Below, piece after piece: positions 57,601 to 64,000 of a DNA stretch of 64,000 bases (positions within the stretch are counted from its first letter, which is position 1; every line of letters starts with the position of its first letter). The position numbers and the translations under genes are program-made. A model generated the notes under the pieces. The model was not told the DNA's origin, ran no database searches, and was given only the letters and a program-made list of their open reading frames with translations. The DNA comes from Capitulum mitella (taxonomy: Eukaryota > Arthropoda > Thecostraca > Pollicipedomorpha > Pollicipedidae). The stretch covers positions 33,637,293 to 33,701,292 of the forward strand of contig CP099839.1 of the NCBI GenBank assembly GCA_030062745.1. Reading direction: 5' to 3'.

Positions 57601-58497
57601 TGTTGAGTGATTTTCCATTATGCCATGCTGATCAGAACTAAAAAGATGATGTTTGAGATGTAAAGTGGGTTGATGATGAACCAGTTTCTCGGCTTTTTTA
57701 CAGATGGCTAGGATAATGGTGGCTAGCCGAAGATTTGAAATTGTTGATGGATCGTTCTTTTTGTAAATGGAGATGACTATGGCGCACTTCCAGCTGAAGG
57801 ACACCGTTTCCGTGACAAAGCTAGTATTGATGATTTGACGTAAGACTCTACCAGTTACTTGGAAAGAAAGCTTTAAAGTGTTCGCTGGGATATCGCCCTC
57901 CACACCAGTTTTTGTTCGACATGGAAATTAAAATCTGTCGCAGCTGTTCCAGAATAACTGGGATGATATTAAATGCCCCTGTGTTGACGCGGGGAGGACG
58001 AACTTTCAGTGTTACGATACGATCAGTTCTGTGTCTGGCCTCTTAACTGTCTGACGTACTGTGTCTGAACCTGTACTGTCTGACCCTGAAATGGGTCCGA
58101 CCGTGTACTGTGTCTGGCCCTGTACTGTGTCGTACCCTGTACTGCGTCTGGCTTTGTACTGTGTCTGACCCTTTACTATAGCTGAGCCTGTCCTGTGTCT
58201 GATTCTGTACTGTGTCTGACCCTGCACGGGATCTGACCCTCTACTGCAGCTAAACCTGTGCTGTGTCTGCCCCTGTTCTGTGTCTGACCCTGTTACGTCT
58301 CTGGCCTTGTACCGTCTTGTCCCGCTGATCATCAGTTATGGCCTGACCCTGTACTTGATCTGACCGTGGTTACCATTGACCGTCAGGTGTTCACGCCGGG
58401 CTTCTACCGCGGCCTTCTTGGTTACCTGACCTGGTGGACGAGCTTCGTCATGTTCAGCAGTTCGGTGGTGGGCTCGTCGCTGCTCAGCTACACCTGA
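45551..58497 (+). CDS. TMEM161: transmembrane protein 161 (TMEM161 family), whole locus
   Basis: Eleven exons join with GT-AG sites and fully matching phases into 473 codons plus stop; with an initiator Met the protein would be 474 residues, against about 480-490 for vertebrate TMEM161A/B. Coding parts are 45551-45654, 51348-51483, 51941-52054, 52260-52339, 52811-53026, 53595-53711, 54082-54222, 54812-54986, 55245-55341, 55648-55778 and 58387-58497. Family blocks appear in order: YSLARWMLC, EYQWLFDFAV, FPGLRYTRMHRD, LRLALMPRHLQAYLNMSQEK, LQFITPLILSLY and a C-terminal GLLGYLTWW. The product is a multipass membrane protein. Family members are linked to oxidative-stress response, heart rhythm and brain development in vertebrates, but the molecular activity is not established. 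The intron between exons 2 and 3 (5.7 kb) and the last intron (2.6 kb) hold LINE relics and tandem arrays. No frame-breaking change is seen, so the gene appears functional. Confidence 0.92.
46880..47800 (+). pseudogene. LINE reverse-transcriptase fragment (CR1/L2-like) in a TMEM161 intron
   Basis: GVPQGSIVGP (from 47017), CADDTQILDSA (from 47103) and NANSLKMSVGKTC are the core of a non-LTR reverse transcriptase. After frame changes, the C-terminal part gives IHFAARLVAGLHRYEHVAPT and LAALGWPGIRQLI (about 47565-47660). The catalytic DD is present, but the frame is broken and the 5' half is absent. Confidence 0.75.
48695..49381 (-). pseudogene. unrecognised coding-like frame on the minus strand
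   Basis: A single minus-strand frame covers about 228 codons with only one stop (TGA near 49136). Segments include WHTTLETLTLTKESPFSPYT, GLTIDRILGEFLFSFVRLAR and NICSNMLCTQGFHKCYYWVE. I recognise no family. The length of the frame argues for a decayed gene, probably mobile, within the TMEM161 intron. Confidence 0.3.
49418..50616 (+). mobile_element. ~1.2 kb TTAA element, copy 3, inside a TMEM161 intron
   Basis: The 1199-bp copy begins CCCTATGCCCGG and ends CCGGGCATAGGG. The flanks TTAT and CTAA are each one change from TTAA. The interior matches the family (GCGATGTAGGGTATGCGCAC, GATCCGACCTGATATCGGCC). Confidence 0.8.
50621..51347. other. intron sequence before TMEM161 exon 3
   Basis: Nothing is recognised except a G-run near 50690. 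Confidence 0.4.
51348..51483 (+). CDS. TMEM161: TMEM161 exon 3
   Basis: Acceptor CGCCAG and donor GTAATT. The first base completes a Gly codon; 45 codons follow, ending in phase 0. It encodes YRYPTDDTLREAAGISK and a Lys-rich loop (GKKKTKHDEKRED), equivalent to the charged loop after the first membrane segment in vertebrate proteins. Confidence 0.88.
51941..52054 (+). CDS. TMEM161: TMEM161 exon 4
   Basis: Acceptor CGTTTCAG and donor GTAAGA, 38 codons, phase 0 at both ends. It encodes LETSPVEHYEV, EYQWLFDFAVCTVFVYSITE: the conserved YQW motif and the second membrane segment. Confidence 0.92.
52260..52339 (+). CDS. TMEM161: TMEM161 exon 5
   Basis: Acceptor CTCCCGCAG and donor GTATCC, 26 codons plus two bases. 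It encodes VYGCLVPPRDEVNLSMLWCM and the start of a membrane segment; the leftover AT joins T of the next exon to give Ile. Confidence 0.88.
52656..52791 (+). repeat. 68-bp tandem duplication just before TMEM161 exon 6
   Basis: CTCAGCAGTCTGG...CTCAGGAATT...GACCTCTGGTGTCCA...CTGGTTATC occurs at 52656 and again at 52724. The array ends about 20 bases before the splice acceptor. Confidence 0.9.
52811..53026 (+). CDS. TMEM161: TMEM161 exon 6
   Basis: Acceptor GGCCGCAG and donor GTGAGC, 216 bases. It encodes KILAKLTGMFFR, SGELEICVVSGLAYFVVSMV and LELELEKAYSSFNDSATHFL, matching the family's middle membrane segment and the following ELELE region. Confidence 0.93.
53595..53711 (+). CDS. TMEM161: TMEM161 exon 7
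   Basis: Acceptor TTTTACAG and donor GTGAGT. It encodes a membrane segment (ALRLLLAVWSGFVGSILV) followed by FPGLRYTRMHRDCL, the most conserved FPGLR-H-D motif of the family. Confidence 0.93.
54082..54222 (+). CDS. TMEM161: TMEM161 exon 8
   Basis: Acceptor TATCGGCAG and donor GTGAGT. It encodes LLLHLSFVMPLVNVLTWVRP and RALGWSGVPL, the next membrane segment and W-[VT]-[KR]-P motif. Confidence 0.92.
54305..54421 (+). repeat. 30-bp tandem repeat, about 3.9 units, in a TMEM161 intron
   Basis: TCTCCGCTCTGACCATACAG plus CGCCCGCCGA repeats at 54305, 54335, 54365 and 54396, with the last unit one base longer and more diverged. Confidence 0.95.
54812..54986 (+). CDS. TMEM161: TMEM161 exon 9
   Basis: Acceptor TTGGCCAG and donor GTGTGT; the first base completes a Leu codon, then 58 codons in phase 0. 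It encodes DGFNSLRVWLLVATVCLRLA, RHLQAYLNMSQEKLDRIRSE and AGRIRSSQLQ: a membrane segment, the HLQAYL motif and an amphipathic charged helix. Confidence 0.94.
55245..55341 (+). CDS. TMEM161: TMEM161 exon 10
   Basis: Acceptor TGTGTTTCAG and donor GTGAGC, 32 codons plus one base. It encodes IVSVYYYVCVATLQFITPLI and LSLYLALMYKSL, a membrane segment with the LQ-[YF]-[ILV]-[TA]-PL motif. Confidence 0.93.
55648..55778 (+). CDS. TMEM161: TMEM161 exon 11
   Basis: Acceptor CATTACAG and donor GTGAGC; two bases complete Gly, then 43 codons. It encodes GLSWTGMAPGPP, a Pro/Ala-rich loop and HVTFTLAAVKR. This loop is the most variable part of the family. Confidence 0.88.
55789..56199 (+). repeat. 28-bp tandem array with higher-order structure, in the last TMEM161 intron
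   Basis: About 14 copies of a 28-bp unit (TGACCGCTGTGCACTCTGCG plus GCCGTGAC) start at 55808. Units 1-4 are identical to units 6-9, showing a five-unit (140-bp) block was duplicated. The array begins about 10 bases after exon 11. Minus-strand open frames over it are artefacts of the 28-bp period. Confidence 0.97.
56763..57903 (-). pseudogene. non-LTR (CR1/Jockey-like) reverse-transcriptase relic, antisense in the last TMEM161 intron
   Basis: A 340-codon minus frame from 57903 shows the order of a LINE reverse transcriptase: SWKCAIVISIYKKNDPSTIS, ENHSTCTALLTTTGG, HHSMLIIKL, WITSYLVGHTQCV, GTFQGSCLGPLL and CADNEQLAI. The catalytic YADD box reads CADN, so one aspartate is lost, and DLSKAFD-type residues are replaced. 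A frame change near 57120 leads to RHLGIVMDPSLSYGCRI and LSHVRYCVQV, the C-terminal part. Old and inactive. Confidence 0.8.
58029..58370 (+). repeat. 17-bp tandem array next to the last TMEM161 exon
   Basis: Diverged units near GTGTCTGACCCTGTACT repeat about 20 times. The array stops about 16 bases before the acceptor at 58386, so it supplies the pyrimidine-rich region for that splice site. Confidence 0.9.
58387..58497 (+). CDS. TMEM161: TMEM161 last coding exon
   Basis: Acceptor GACCGTCAG; 36 codons and TGA at 58495-58497. It encodes VFTPGFYRGLLGYLTWWTSF and VMFSSSVVGSSLLSYT, the conserved FTP-RG-L-[ST]-[FY]-L-[IT]-WW ending and the last membrane segment. Confidence 0.93.
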   Translation: MFTPGFYRGLLGYLTWWTSFVMFSSSVVGSSLLSYT

Positions 58498-59913
58498 CTG
58501 TCCCTGTTCGCCGGCCCGTAGTATTGTCTCCTAGTCAGTGTGGTGTGGCGTGTGTGACGGTTTGCGCGCTGGTCCACCGGTGGTGGCGTGCCGGCTTGAG
58601 CCATCAGGTGGACGAGGCAGGGAGGTTCGAGGTTCTTGTTCAGGTGCTTACCAGTTCTCCGTCAGCCTGTCGGGTTTTTCGGCGGTCTGTCAGCACTCTG
58701 CTCATGATTAGGTTATCAGCTCAAATGCACCGCTTGCCCTAAGTCTCCTGACGTCAGGACCAGGCAGTTATTCTAAATAGCTCTGCTGTTGCGAACATGT
58801 GTAACACCGTATTGTCATTAATATTTATGGTTGTCAATGGATGGACAGCCGAGTCTCCCTGTCTCTGGCTATATCAGAAGTCCTAATCACTTCACTTTCC
58901 TGCGCAGTGTGCCATGTTCGGCCACTCGTCACGGATCGCTGACCCGAAAACTGCGGGCTGGCACGTGGATGTGTGTAGCTCATCAGGCTTCGTTTAACTC
59001 GCGTGGTTCGATTGCATGATCATCAGTTTCACGAGAGAGTATGATGCAGGGGCGCCAGCTGAGCTCTTGTATGGCGTGTGATCAGAAATCGCCCTGGAGC
59101 GTTTGCACTTTTGTACTATGTCATGGCAAATGGGCTCCATCGTGGAAACTTAACGTCATCACGTGTCTTGGATTGTTGTGGTTCTGAAATATATGGGCTA
59201 GCTAAATTTGCCTTTTCAGAAAATAATGTGCCATGAGGTTCATGAAGCATTCGGCGTGAGTGTGGTGTCGCCGTTGGTAGCGTTGCCGTCGGTGTTCTCT
59301 TGCTGCGCCCAGCTAGTGCCCCACAGCAGGCGGGAGTTCCACCACACGGTCGTTCGGCACACTTGGGACGGCTTAATGGACCTGTTTTGAAGTGCGTCAG
59401 ACGCCAGTTGGTCTGAGACAAAACGGTGCCGCCACTCAGTCGTGGCTGACGCCGTCAGCGTGGCCGCGTTCGGAGGCTGGCCTCGCGGGATGCGGCCTGC
59501 TCTCAACGGTCAGCTGTTCTCGACCATGACAACCGCTTTAGTGGTGCGAATAATTTCAGCACCGAATAACAGAGGTGTTAAAATGGGCCGTCTCGTTCCT
59601 CTGATGCAGATATAGATCGTCGCACCCGACGACTACTGGCTTGGCCTTGGTCCCTCGATCGGTTGCGAACCTGGGCTGGAACAATAACATCAACCATATA
59701 GAAGTATTTTCCGCTCACTCGCTCTTGGGCAACGGTGCGGTACCATTATTGTACCGTTGCGGAACTTCACGGCCGGCCCCTGTCGTCTCCAGAGGGAACA
59801 GTCTGACCTCCTCCTCCGGCCGGCCTCTTTCGTCTCCAGAGGGAGTTTGACCCCTCCTCGGGCCGCCCTGAGTCGCGATTGACCCAAGTGTCAGCGTCAG
59901 ACGGCTGTCTGGG
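58498..59913. other. 3' flank of TMEM161 and upstream region of the next gene
   Basis: No canonical AATAAA is seen near the stop, and no exon is recognised. Open frames on either strand overlap and lack motifs. Confidence 0.4.
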
Positions 59914-59949
59914 TATAAAGCGGCCGGCGGCGGCCGGCGGCAGCCAGTG
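59914..59949 (+). promoter_or_regulatory. core promoter: TATA box and possible initiator
   Basis: TATAAA at 59914-59919 is followed, with the expected ~32-base spacing, by CCAGTG (A at 59946), close to the arthropod initiator TCAGT. The predicted leader before the ATG at 59978 would be about 32 bases. Confidence 0.5.
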
Positions 59950-59977
59950 GCCGGCGCGCCCCTGCTGTCCGGAGGTC

Positions 59978-60026
59978 ATGCGGCTGCTGGTGACAGCCGT
60001 GCTGACGCTGGCCTCGGTCGCCCGCG
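59978..60026 (+). CDS. signal-peptide exon of a secreted-protein gene
   Basis: ATG at 59978 opens MRLLVTAVLTLASVAR plus one base before the donor GTGAGC. Arg followed by a Leu/Val/Ala core and small residues is a classic secretory signal peptide. An intron in phase 1 right after the signal peptide is common for secreted proteins. A TATA box lies 64 bases upstream. The next exon at 60616 continues in phase. Family unknown. Confidence 0.55.
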
Positions 60027-60049
60027 GTGAGCCAACTGCATACGACCAC

Positions 60050-60200
60050 CGGCCTCTGGTGACCGTCCGCCCGACCAACCGGCCGACCAACCGACCGCCT
60101 GACCAACTGACCTCCCGCCCGGCCAAACGCCCGACCAACCAACCGCCCGCCAAACCAATCGGCCGACCAATCAACCCAACCCAACTGAATGACCAATTGA
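60050..60200 (+). repeat. CCGACCAACC-type low-complexity repeat
   Basis: Degenerate CCGACCAACC and CCGCCC words fill this intron segment. The Gly/Arg-rich minus frames across it are artefacts. Confidence 0.7.
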
Positions 60201-60615
60201 TCAGTTGACAGGCCAATCGACCGATCGCACCGGAGGATGGGTACCGAATCGGGGTCACAAGAGCCACGAACATATTGTGATGCTACGGACGAGGTTCACC
60301 GCTGTTGGACTTCAGTAGACTAAATCTCGGAGTTATTGCCTTTTGTTCGGCGTGTGGAACGCTATCAGAGAACCGCAAAAATAAGTGTGAAAAATGGTTG
60401 GGAGTGGGTTAAGATGTTTCAAGGTGTTTCGTAGCATTACAGTGGTTAAAAAATACCCTAAAAATAAATGTATATGTAAAATATATTGGTTCGAAAGCCT
60501 GAGGCTCCCTTGGTGTCAGTCCTAAAATATATTGTTTATTGTCCAACGCAAGGCGAATTGAGTTACAAAATTGTCACGTAACATGTCATCTTACACGCTG
60601 ATTGATATTTCTCAG

Positions 60616-60701
60616 GTTTTCCTCAAAAAGCAGTGACGTACACCAAGACCAGCAACGTGGCATTTACTAAGGGCGGAGGCAGCGTGGTTGGCTCCACAAC
60701 G
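60616..60701 (+). CDS. second exon of the secreted-protein gene
   Basis: Acceptor ATTTCTCAG and donor GTACGC. Two bases complete a Gly codon, then 28 codons in phase 0: FPQKAVTYTKTSNVAFTKGG, GSVVGSTT. The mature peptide begins basic and Thr/Gly/Ser-rich. I do not recognise the family; an extracellular or cuticle-type protein is possible. Later exons are not identified in the remaining 3.3 kb. Confidence 0.5.
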
Positions 60702-61242
60702 GTACGCACTACACCGTCCCCTGAAACTCGTGTTCTTTTTGGGGAGCATTTTAATGTTCCGTGCAGAGAGCGGTAACGATAGTGTGCCTTCTCAGAAACA
60801 CCCTTAAGTCCCCATTTGAAACTCAAAGGTCTCTATGACCTTGTGTGCGTTTCCATACATGCATAGCTTGCATTAGCATTAAAACTGTTCAGAGGTCATA
60901 GACTACCAGATGAACAGTATCAGAACGCACCAACCATTCAGATAGCGGTCAGCCGCTTCAGTGAGCATGTGGTGGGTTATAGGGATACGTTTTTAATGTG
61001 GCACCAAATAACTGCGATCAATATGGTACCCCGCTCTTCCAACTTTTGCCGACAGAAACATAATCGTGTCCAGGGAAAGGTCGCACAGAACAACTGATCA
61101 CCGTTTTGTCAAGGCTGCACTATTTCACCATCAACCGGGCATTAGTGGCTAAAGTATTTACTCGTTGATATTTTTTTCATTGGGTTGGTCTCCTCGTAGA
61201 AATTTTTGCTGCGGTATAACATGGCCAAGCTAATGGAAACCG
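60702..61242. other. intron of the secreted-protein gene; nothing recognised
   Basis: I see no exon, RNA or repeat in this stretch. Confidence 0.35.
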
Positions 61243-61246
61243 TTAA

Positions 61247-62457
61247 CCCTGTTCCGGGGGAGATATGGGCGGTTCCCGGTAGGGGCCGATTCGCCCCCCC
61301 CCCCCTCGCGATCCCGACAACTGCACATCCGATCTCATCGCAACAAACAGCAATCGAGTTGATATGGTGTAAATTACATTTAAAAAATCCTAGATTCTGA
61401 AAGGGGTGAATACAGGGGAGCAAAAGTCGAAATGGGGAATATTTTTGGACTTGTTATAACTCTGTTGTTTATGTACCGATTTTGATGAAATTGGCATGAA
61501 TCGAGAGATTATGAATGGGACTTTTACCATTGGTTTATACATTTGAAATTTCAAGAAAATCCATAGGCGTTCACAGGGTTTTGTAAATAGGAGGATTAGT
61601 TTTTCAAAAACTGAATTAACAGAAAAGTTCAAAACATTTGCGCGACTTTTTTTAGCTTCTGCTAGTCATGTCATGCTAGAGAACTACAAATCGTATTACA
61701 GTATTTGTATAATGTTAGCATAGGCGGTGCCAGGGACATGAAGAAGGTGGAACTGTCATGAGCCCATGTTCTTCAGATCAACCTACGGCCTTTGACCTTA
61801 AATGACCTCCAGTGGCCTTAGAGCCACTTTGAATGATTTTGTGTGCGCTTCATATTATTTGGAAACGTTTCACGTCTCCAATCGTTTGAATTCACTCTTT
61901 TTCCAAAATTCCATTTTAGAGCTGTTGTGATGTAGGGTACGCGCACGGGCATTTTAGATCATAGCTCCGTGACCCGACCTGATATCAAGCTGAAACTTGA
62001 TACACAAGTAGAGGGTACCCTTTGACGTCAGATGTATTCCGGGTTTGGCATCTGAAAAGTAACATCAAATTTATTACTATGAAACCAAATTTTGACTTTT
62101 GACCTTGACCTAACATTGTAAAGTGACCCCATATAAATAAAACTGTATTTTTATGTGGCCCAGCTATTTAGCTATACATCCACATAAAGTTTTAAGTTCT
62201 ATCTTAAAAACGCGATTTTTGGCAGTCATTTTCCCTTTACCCTCAACAACGCCAAAAATGGCCTGAGGTGCCTCCCAAAAACGTTGCCTAGCTCCGCCCC
62301 TGAGTAAAACAGTATTCCGAAATTTTGTCAGTCTGAATAAAGAATATATAGGAAAAAGTGACCAAGATTCGTGAAGATGCGTAAAAAACCGTGGAATTGG
62401 CAAGCAAAAACCCGAGTGGGGAATTCAGTGCCCCCCCCCCCCCTACCGGGAATAGGG
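61247..62457 (+). mobile_element. ~1.2 kb TTAA element, copy 4
   Basis: The 1211-bp copy begins CCCTGTTCCGGG and ends CCGGGAATAGGG. TTAA precedes it (61243-61246) and TTCA follows (one change). It is closest to copy 1, sharing TCGAGAGATTATG, ATAATGTTAGCATAGGCGGT and GACCCGACCTGATATCAAGC. Confidence 0.82.
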
Positions 62458-62461
62458 TTCA

Positions 62462-63312
62462 TGAAAGCTATAAAAAGTCCGCACATTGAAGTGAAGATCC
62501 TGTTAAATCGGAGCGAAAGTAATGACATGTCGACAACGGAAATTTGATAGGATGTCTGAGGTGCACCGGTCGTGTGATACGACTAGGCCAGTCGGTCACC
62601 TGTTACGTCACGCTCACTCGACGCCTCAGTTTGTGTCTGTAATTGATGGCCTCGGCGGTTTATGTCGGGGGGTCTGACAGGCTCGACCGATTTTGTCTTA
62701 GAGTTATTCATGCCTCCATCGTTTCTGTGTGCGGGCCACTGACGTCTCGACCACTCACGTGTGCGAGTCACAGATGGCCTCTGTGTTTTTCTGTTCGTGA
62801 GTCAGTCACGCCTTGACTGTTTCGATGTGCTGGTCGCTGACAGTCTCGGAAGCTTCCATTGGTAGCTGCTGATTGGTCCGGTATTTTTTGTGTTGAGAGT
62901 TGCTGATTGGGACTCGGTGGTTTCTGTTAAGAGGTGCTGATTGATTCGGTTGTTTCTTTTGAGAGCTGGGGTGCTCCATTACAGGCCGGCCAGGAGGTAA
63001 TAGCTCTATCTTAAATTTTGGTGAAAATTTGTCCGTGGGGTAGCCCAGTGCTCCAAATTTACCTGCGCAAATTTCAGCTGGCTCAGAGCAACGGTGATCT
63101 ACTTATAACCTGCGTCGTTTTTATGGGGGCACGTTACATGCCTAAGTTTGATGGGTTATATCGCGAACACAAATGATTTCATTCTGGGAAAACTATGCAT
63201 TGTTAAACTTGCATTGAACCAATATTTGACCGTAAAATTACTGCGTATCGAGTTGAATCTCCAGAATGGTGAAGAAATGAGCTTGTGAATAGGTATAATT
63301 TGACTCGATAGG
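62462..63312. other. no gene recognised; two small diverged tandem repeats
   Basis: From 62590 to 62840 GTGAGTCA/CTGACG/TCTCGAC words recur with a loose ~35-base spacing. At 62864-62965 a ~36-base unit starting TGCTGATTG repeats three times. A 12-base segment (62985-62996) is flanked by ACAG and GTAATA. Confidence 0.5.
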
Positions 63313-63320
63313 CCTCCCTG

Positions 63321-63481
63321 CAGAGGCGCAGCTCGGAGGGGCATTGGCCCCCCCCCCTTAGGTTAGCATTTTTTGTGGAAACCATTGCACATAGTCTTCC
63401 CAGCAGGCGGTTTTCGTACGATTTCAGTTAACACTGAGCCCTGGCCCCTCCCCCCTTAAGAAAATCCTGGCTGCATCCCTG
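63321..63481 (+). mobile_element. 161-bp hAT-like MITE with perfect target duplication
   Basis: It begins CAGAGGCGCAGCTCGGA and ends with the inverse TCCTGGCTGCATCCCTG. CCTCCCTG occurs directly on both sides (63313-63320 and 63482-63489), an exact 8-bp target duplication, so this is a relatively young insertion. Termini are shared with the elements at 18676, 28031 and 29891. Confidence 0.85.
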
Positions 63482-63646
63482 CCTCCCTGGACATTCTATG
63501 AGACGCAAGATTCCTTAAAAAACTGGCGGGGTTAAATCGGTTTTTGTACTGAGCCGCGCATCCATCCCAAAAGTCATGCATTTTGCACATACCTGGATCC
63601 GAGCATTCAGTGCCGGGGCTCCAGGAAAACGTGAACCATAGCCGCG

Positions 63647-63937
63647 TTATGCTTTACCCCCGAAAATCACGCAAGGGCTTTGGTGGACCGCCGTGCCGTC
63701 CGTCGTGGTGGCTTGGGTAGCGTCCCATTGGAACCCCTGTGTTTGGTCTTCCAAGGTGAAGGAAGAATTTTCCGACAAAGCGCTTACGACTACCATATCT
63801 CCCGTAGGAACTGATTTTTTCAGATCGCTGAAGACACGGCTTTGGGCTTTCAAAACGAGGGGCTGTTTGGTTAGCCGAGGCATGTTTTGAGTTAGCTTGG
63901 CCAGGAAATCTTCCCGTAGCTCAATGTGATCGGCCAC
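63647..63937 (-). pseudogene. fragment of a mobile-element-associated protein
   Basis: A 96-codon minus frame reads MADHIELREDFLAKLTQNM, LKAQSRVFSDLKKSVPTGDM and ENSSFTLEDQTQGFQWDATQ, then AT. This matches in order a block I know from uncharacterised invertebrate proteins of mobile origin (ENYSF-[VL]-QDE-QG-HW-N-QAT). It may be a partial gene, with the rest beyond the right edge on the minus strand's 5' side or lost. The frame ends at a stop soon after the block. Confidence 0.5.
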
Positions 63938-64000
63938 CGTGCACGGCTCCGTATTGACTCACTACTTATAGGAGACTGGGTCGTGCAAGTTGATTTCGTC

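Noticed and set aside
59767-60273. A 168-codon minus-strand Gly/Arg/Val-rich frame
   Set aside because: It is antisense to the signal-peptide exon and to the CCGACCAACC low-complexity repeat.

Overview
The window is invertebrate animal nuclear DNA. It has split genes with GT-AG introns, no operons, dense transposon debris, microsatellites and minisatellites. A zinc-finger gene whose first exon looks ZAD-like, and relics of transposase families common in arthropods, lean towards an arthropod. The species cannot be fixed from the sequence.

Layout of the genes. (1) At the left edge, the first two coding exons of an unrecognised minus-strand gene (1727-1666 and 712-550) keep one frame across a phase-2 intron and run out of the window. 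(2) Head to head with it, a plus-strand C2H2 zinc-finger gene probably starts at 2376. Its first exon (2376-2849) has a ZAD-like cysteine pattern, and its last exon (12610-14457) carries about 15 C2H2 fingers. The roughly 9.8 kb between them is mostly transposon remains: an hAT-like transposase pseudogene and a Penelope-like element with inverted arms. (3) From 45551 to 58497 lies a TMEM161-family multipass membrane protein gene. Eleven coding exons join with every phase agreeing and give 473 codons plus stop; only the initiator ATG exon is uncertain (candidate at 42419). (4) At 59914-60701 a TATA box, a signal-peptide exon and a second in-phase exon mark the start of a small secreted-protein gene that is not finished in view.

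Between the genes lies a layered record of mobile DNA: a MULE-type transposase pseudogene with an OTU-like domain (21.8-24.8 kb), two Penelope-like elements (10-12 kb, 40.6-42 kb) and two LINE fragments inside TMEM161 introns. There are three complete copies and one decayed copy of a ~1.2 kb element flanked by TTAA. Six short hAT-like elements have recognisable 8-bp target duplications; two of them are filled with a 20-bp minisatellite. Several tandem arrays (17, 28, 30, 68 and ~340 bp periods) and large inverted repeats complete the picture.

No evidence links the four genes functionally. The TMEM161 locus is the best-supported call. The most unusual observations are the minisatellite-filled transposons, the OTU-MULE fusion with a lost catalytic cysteine, and the 28-bp higher-order array in the last TMEM161 intron.
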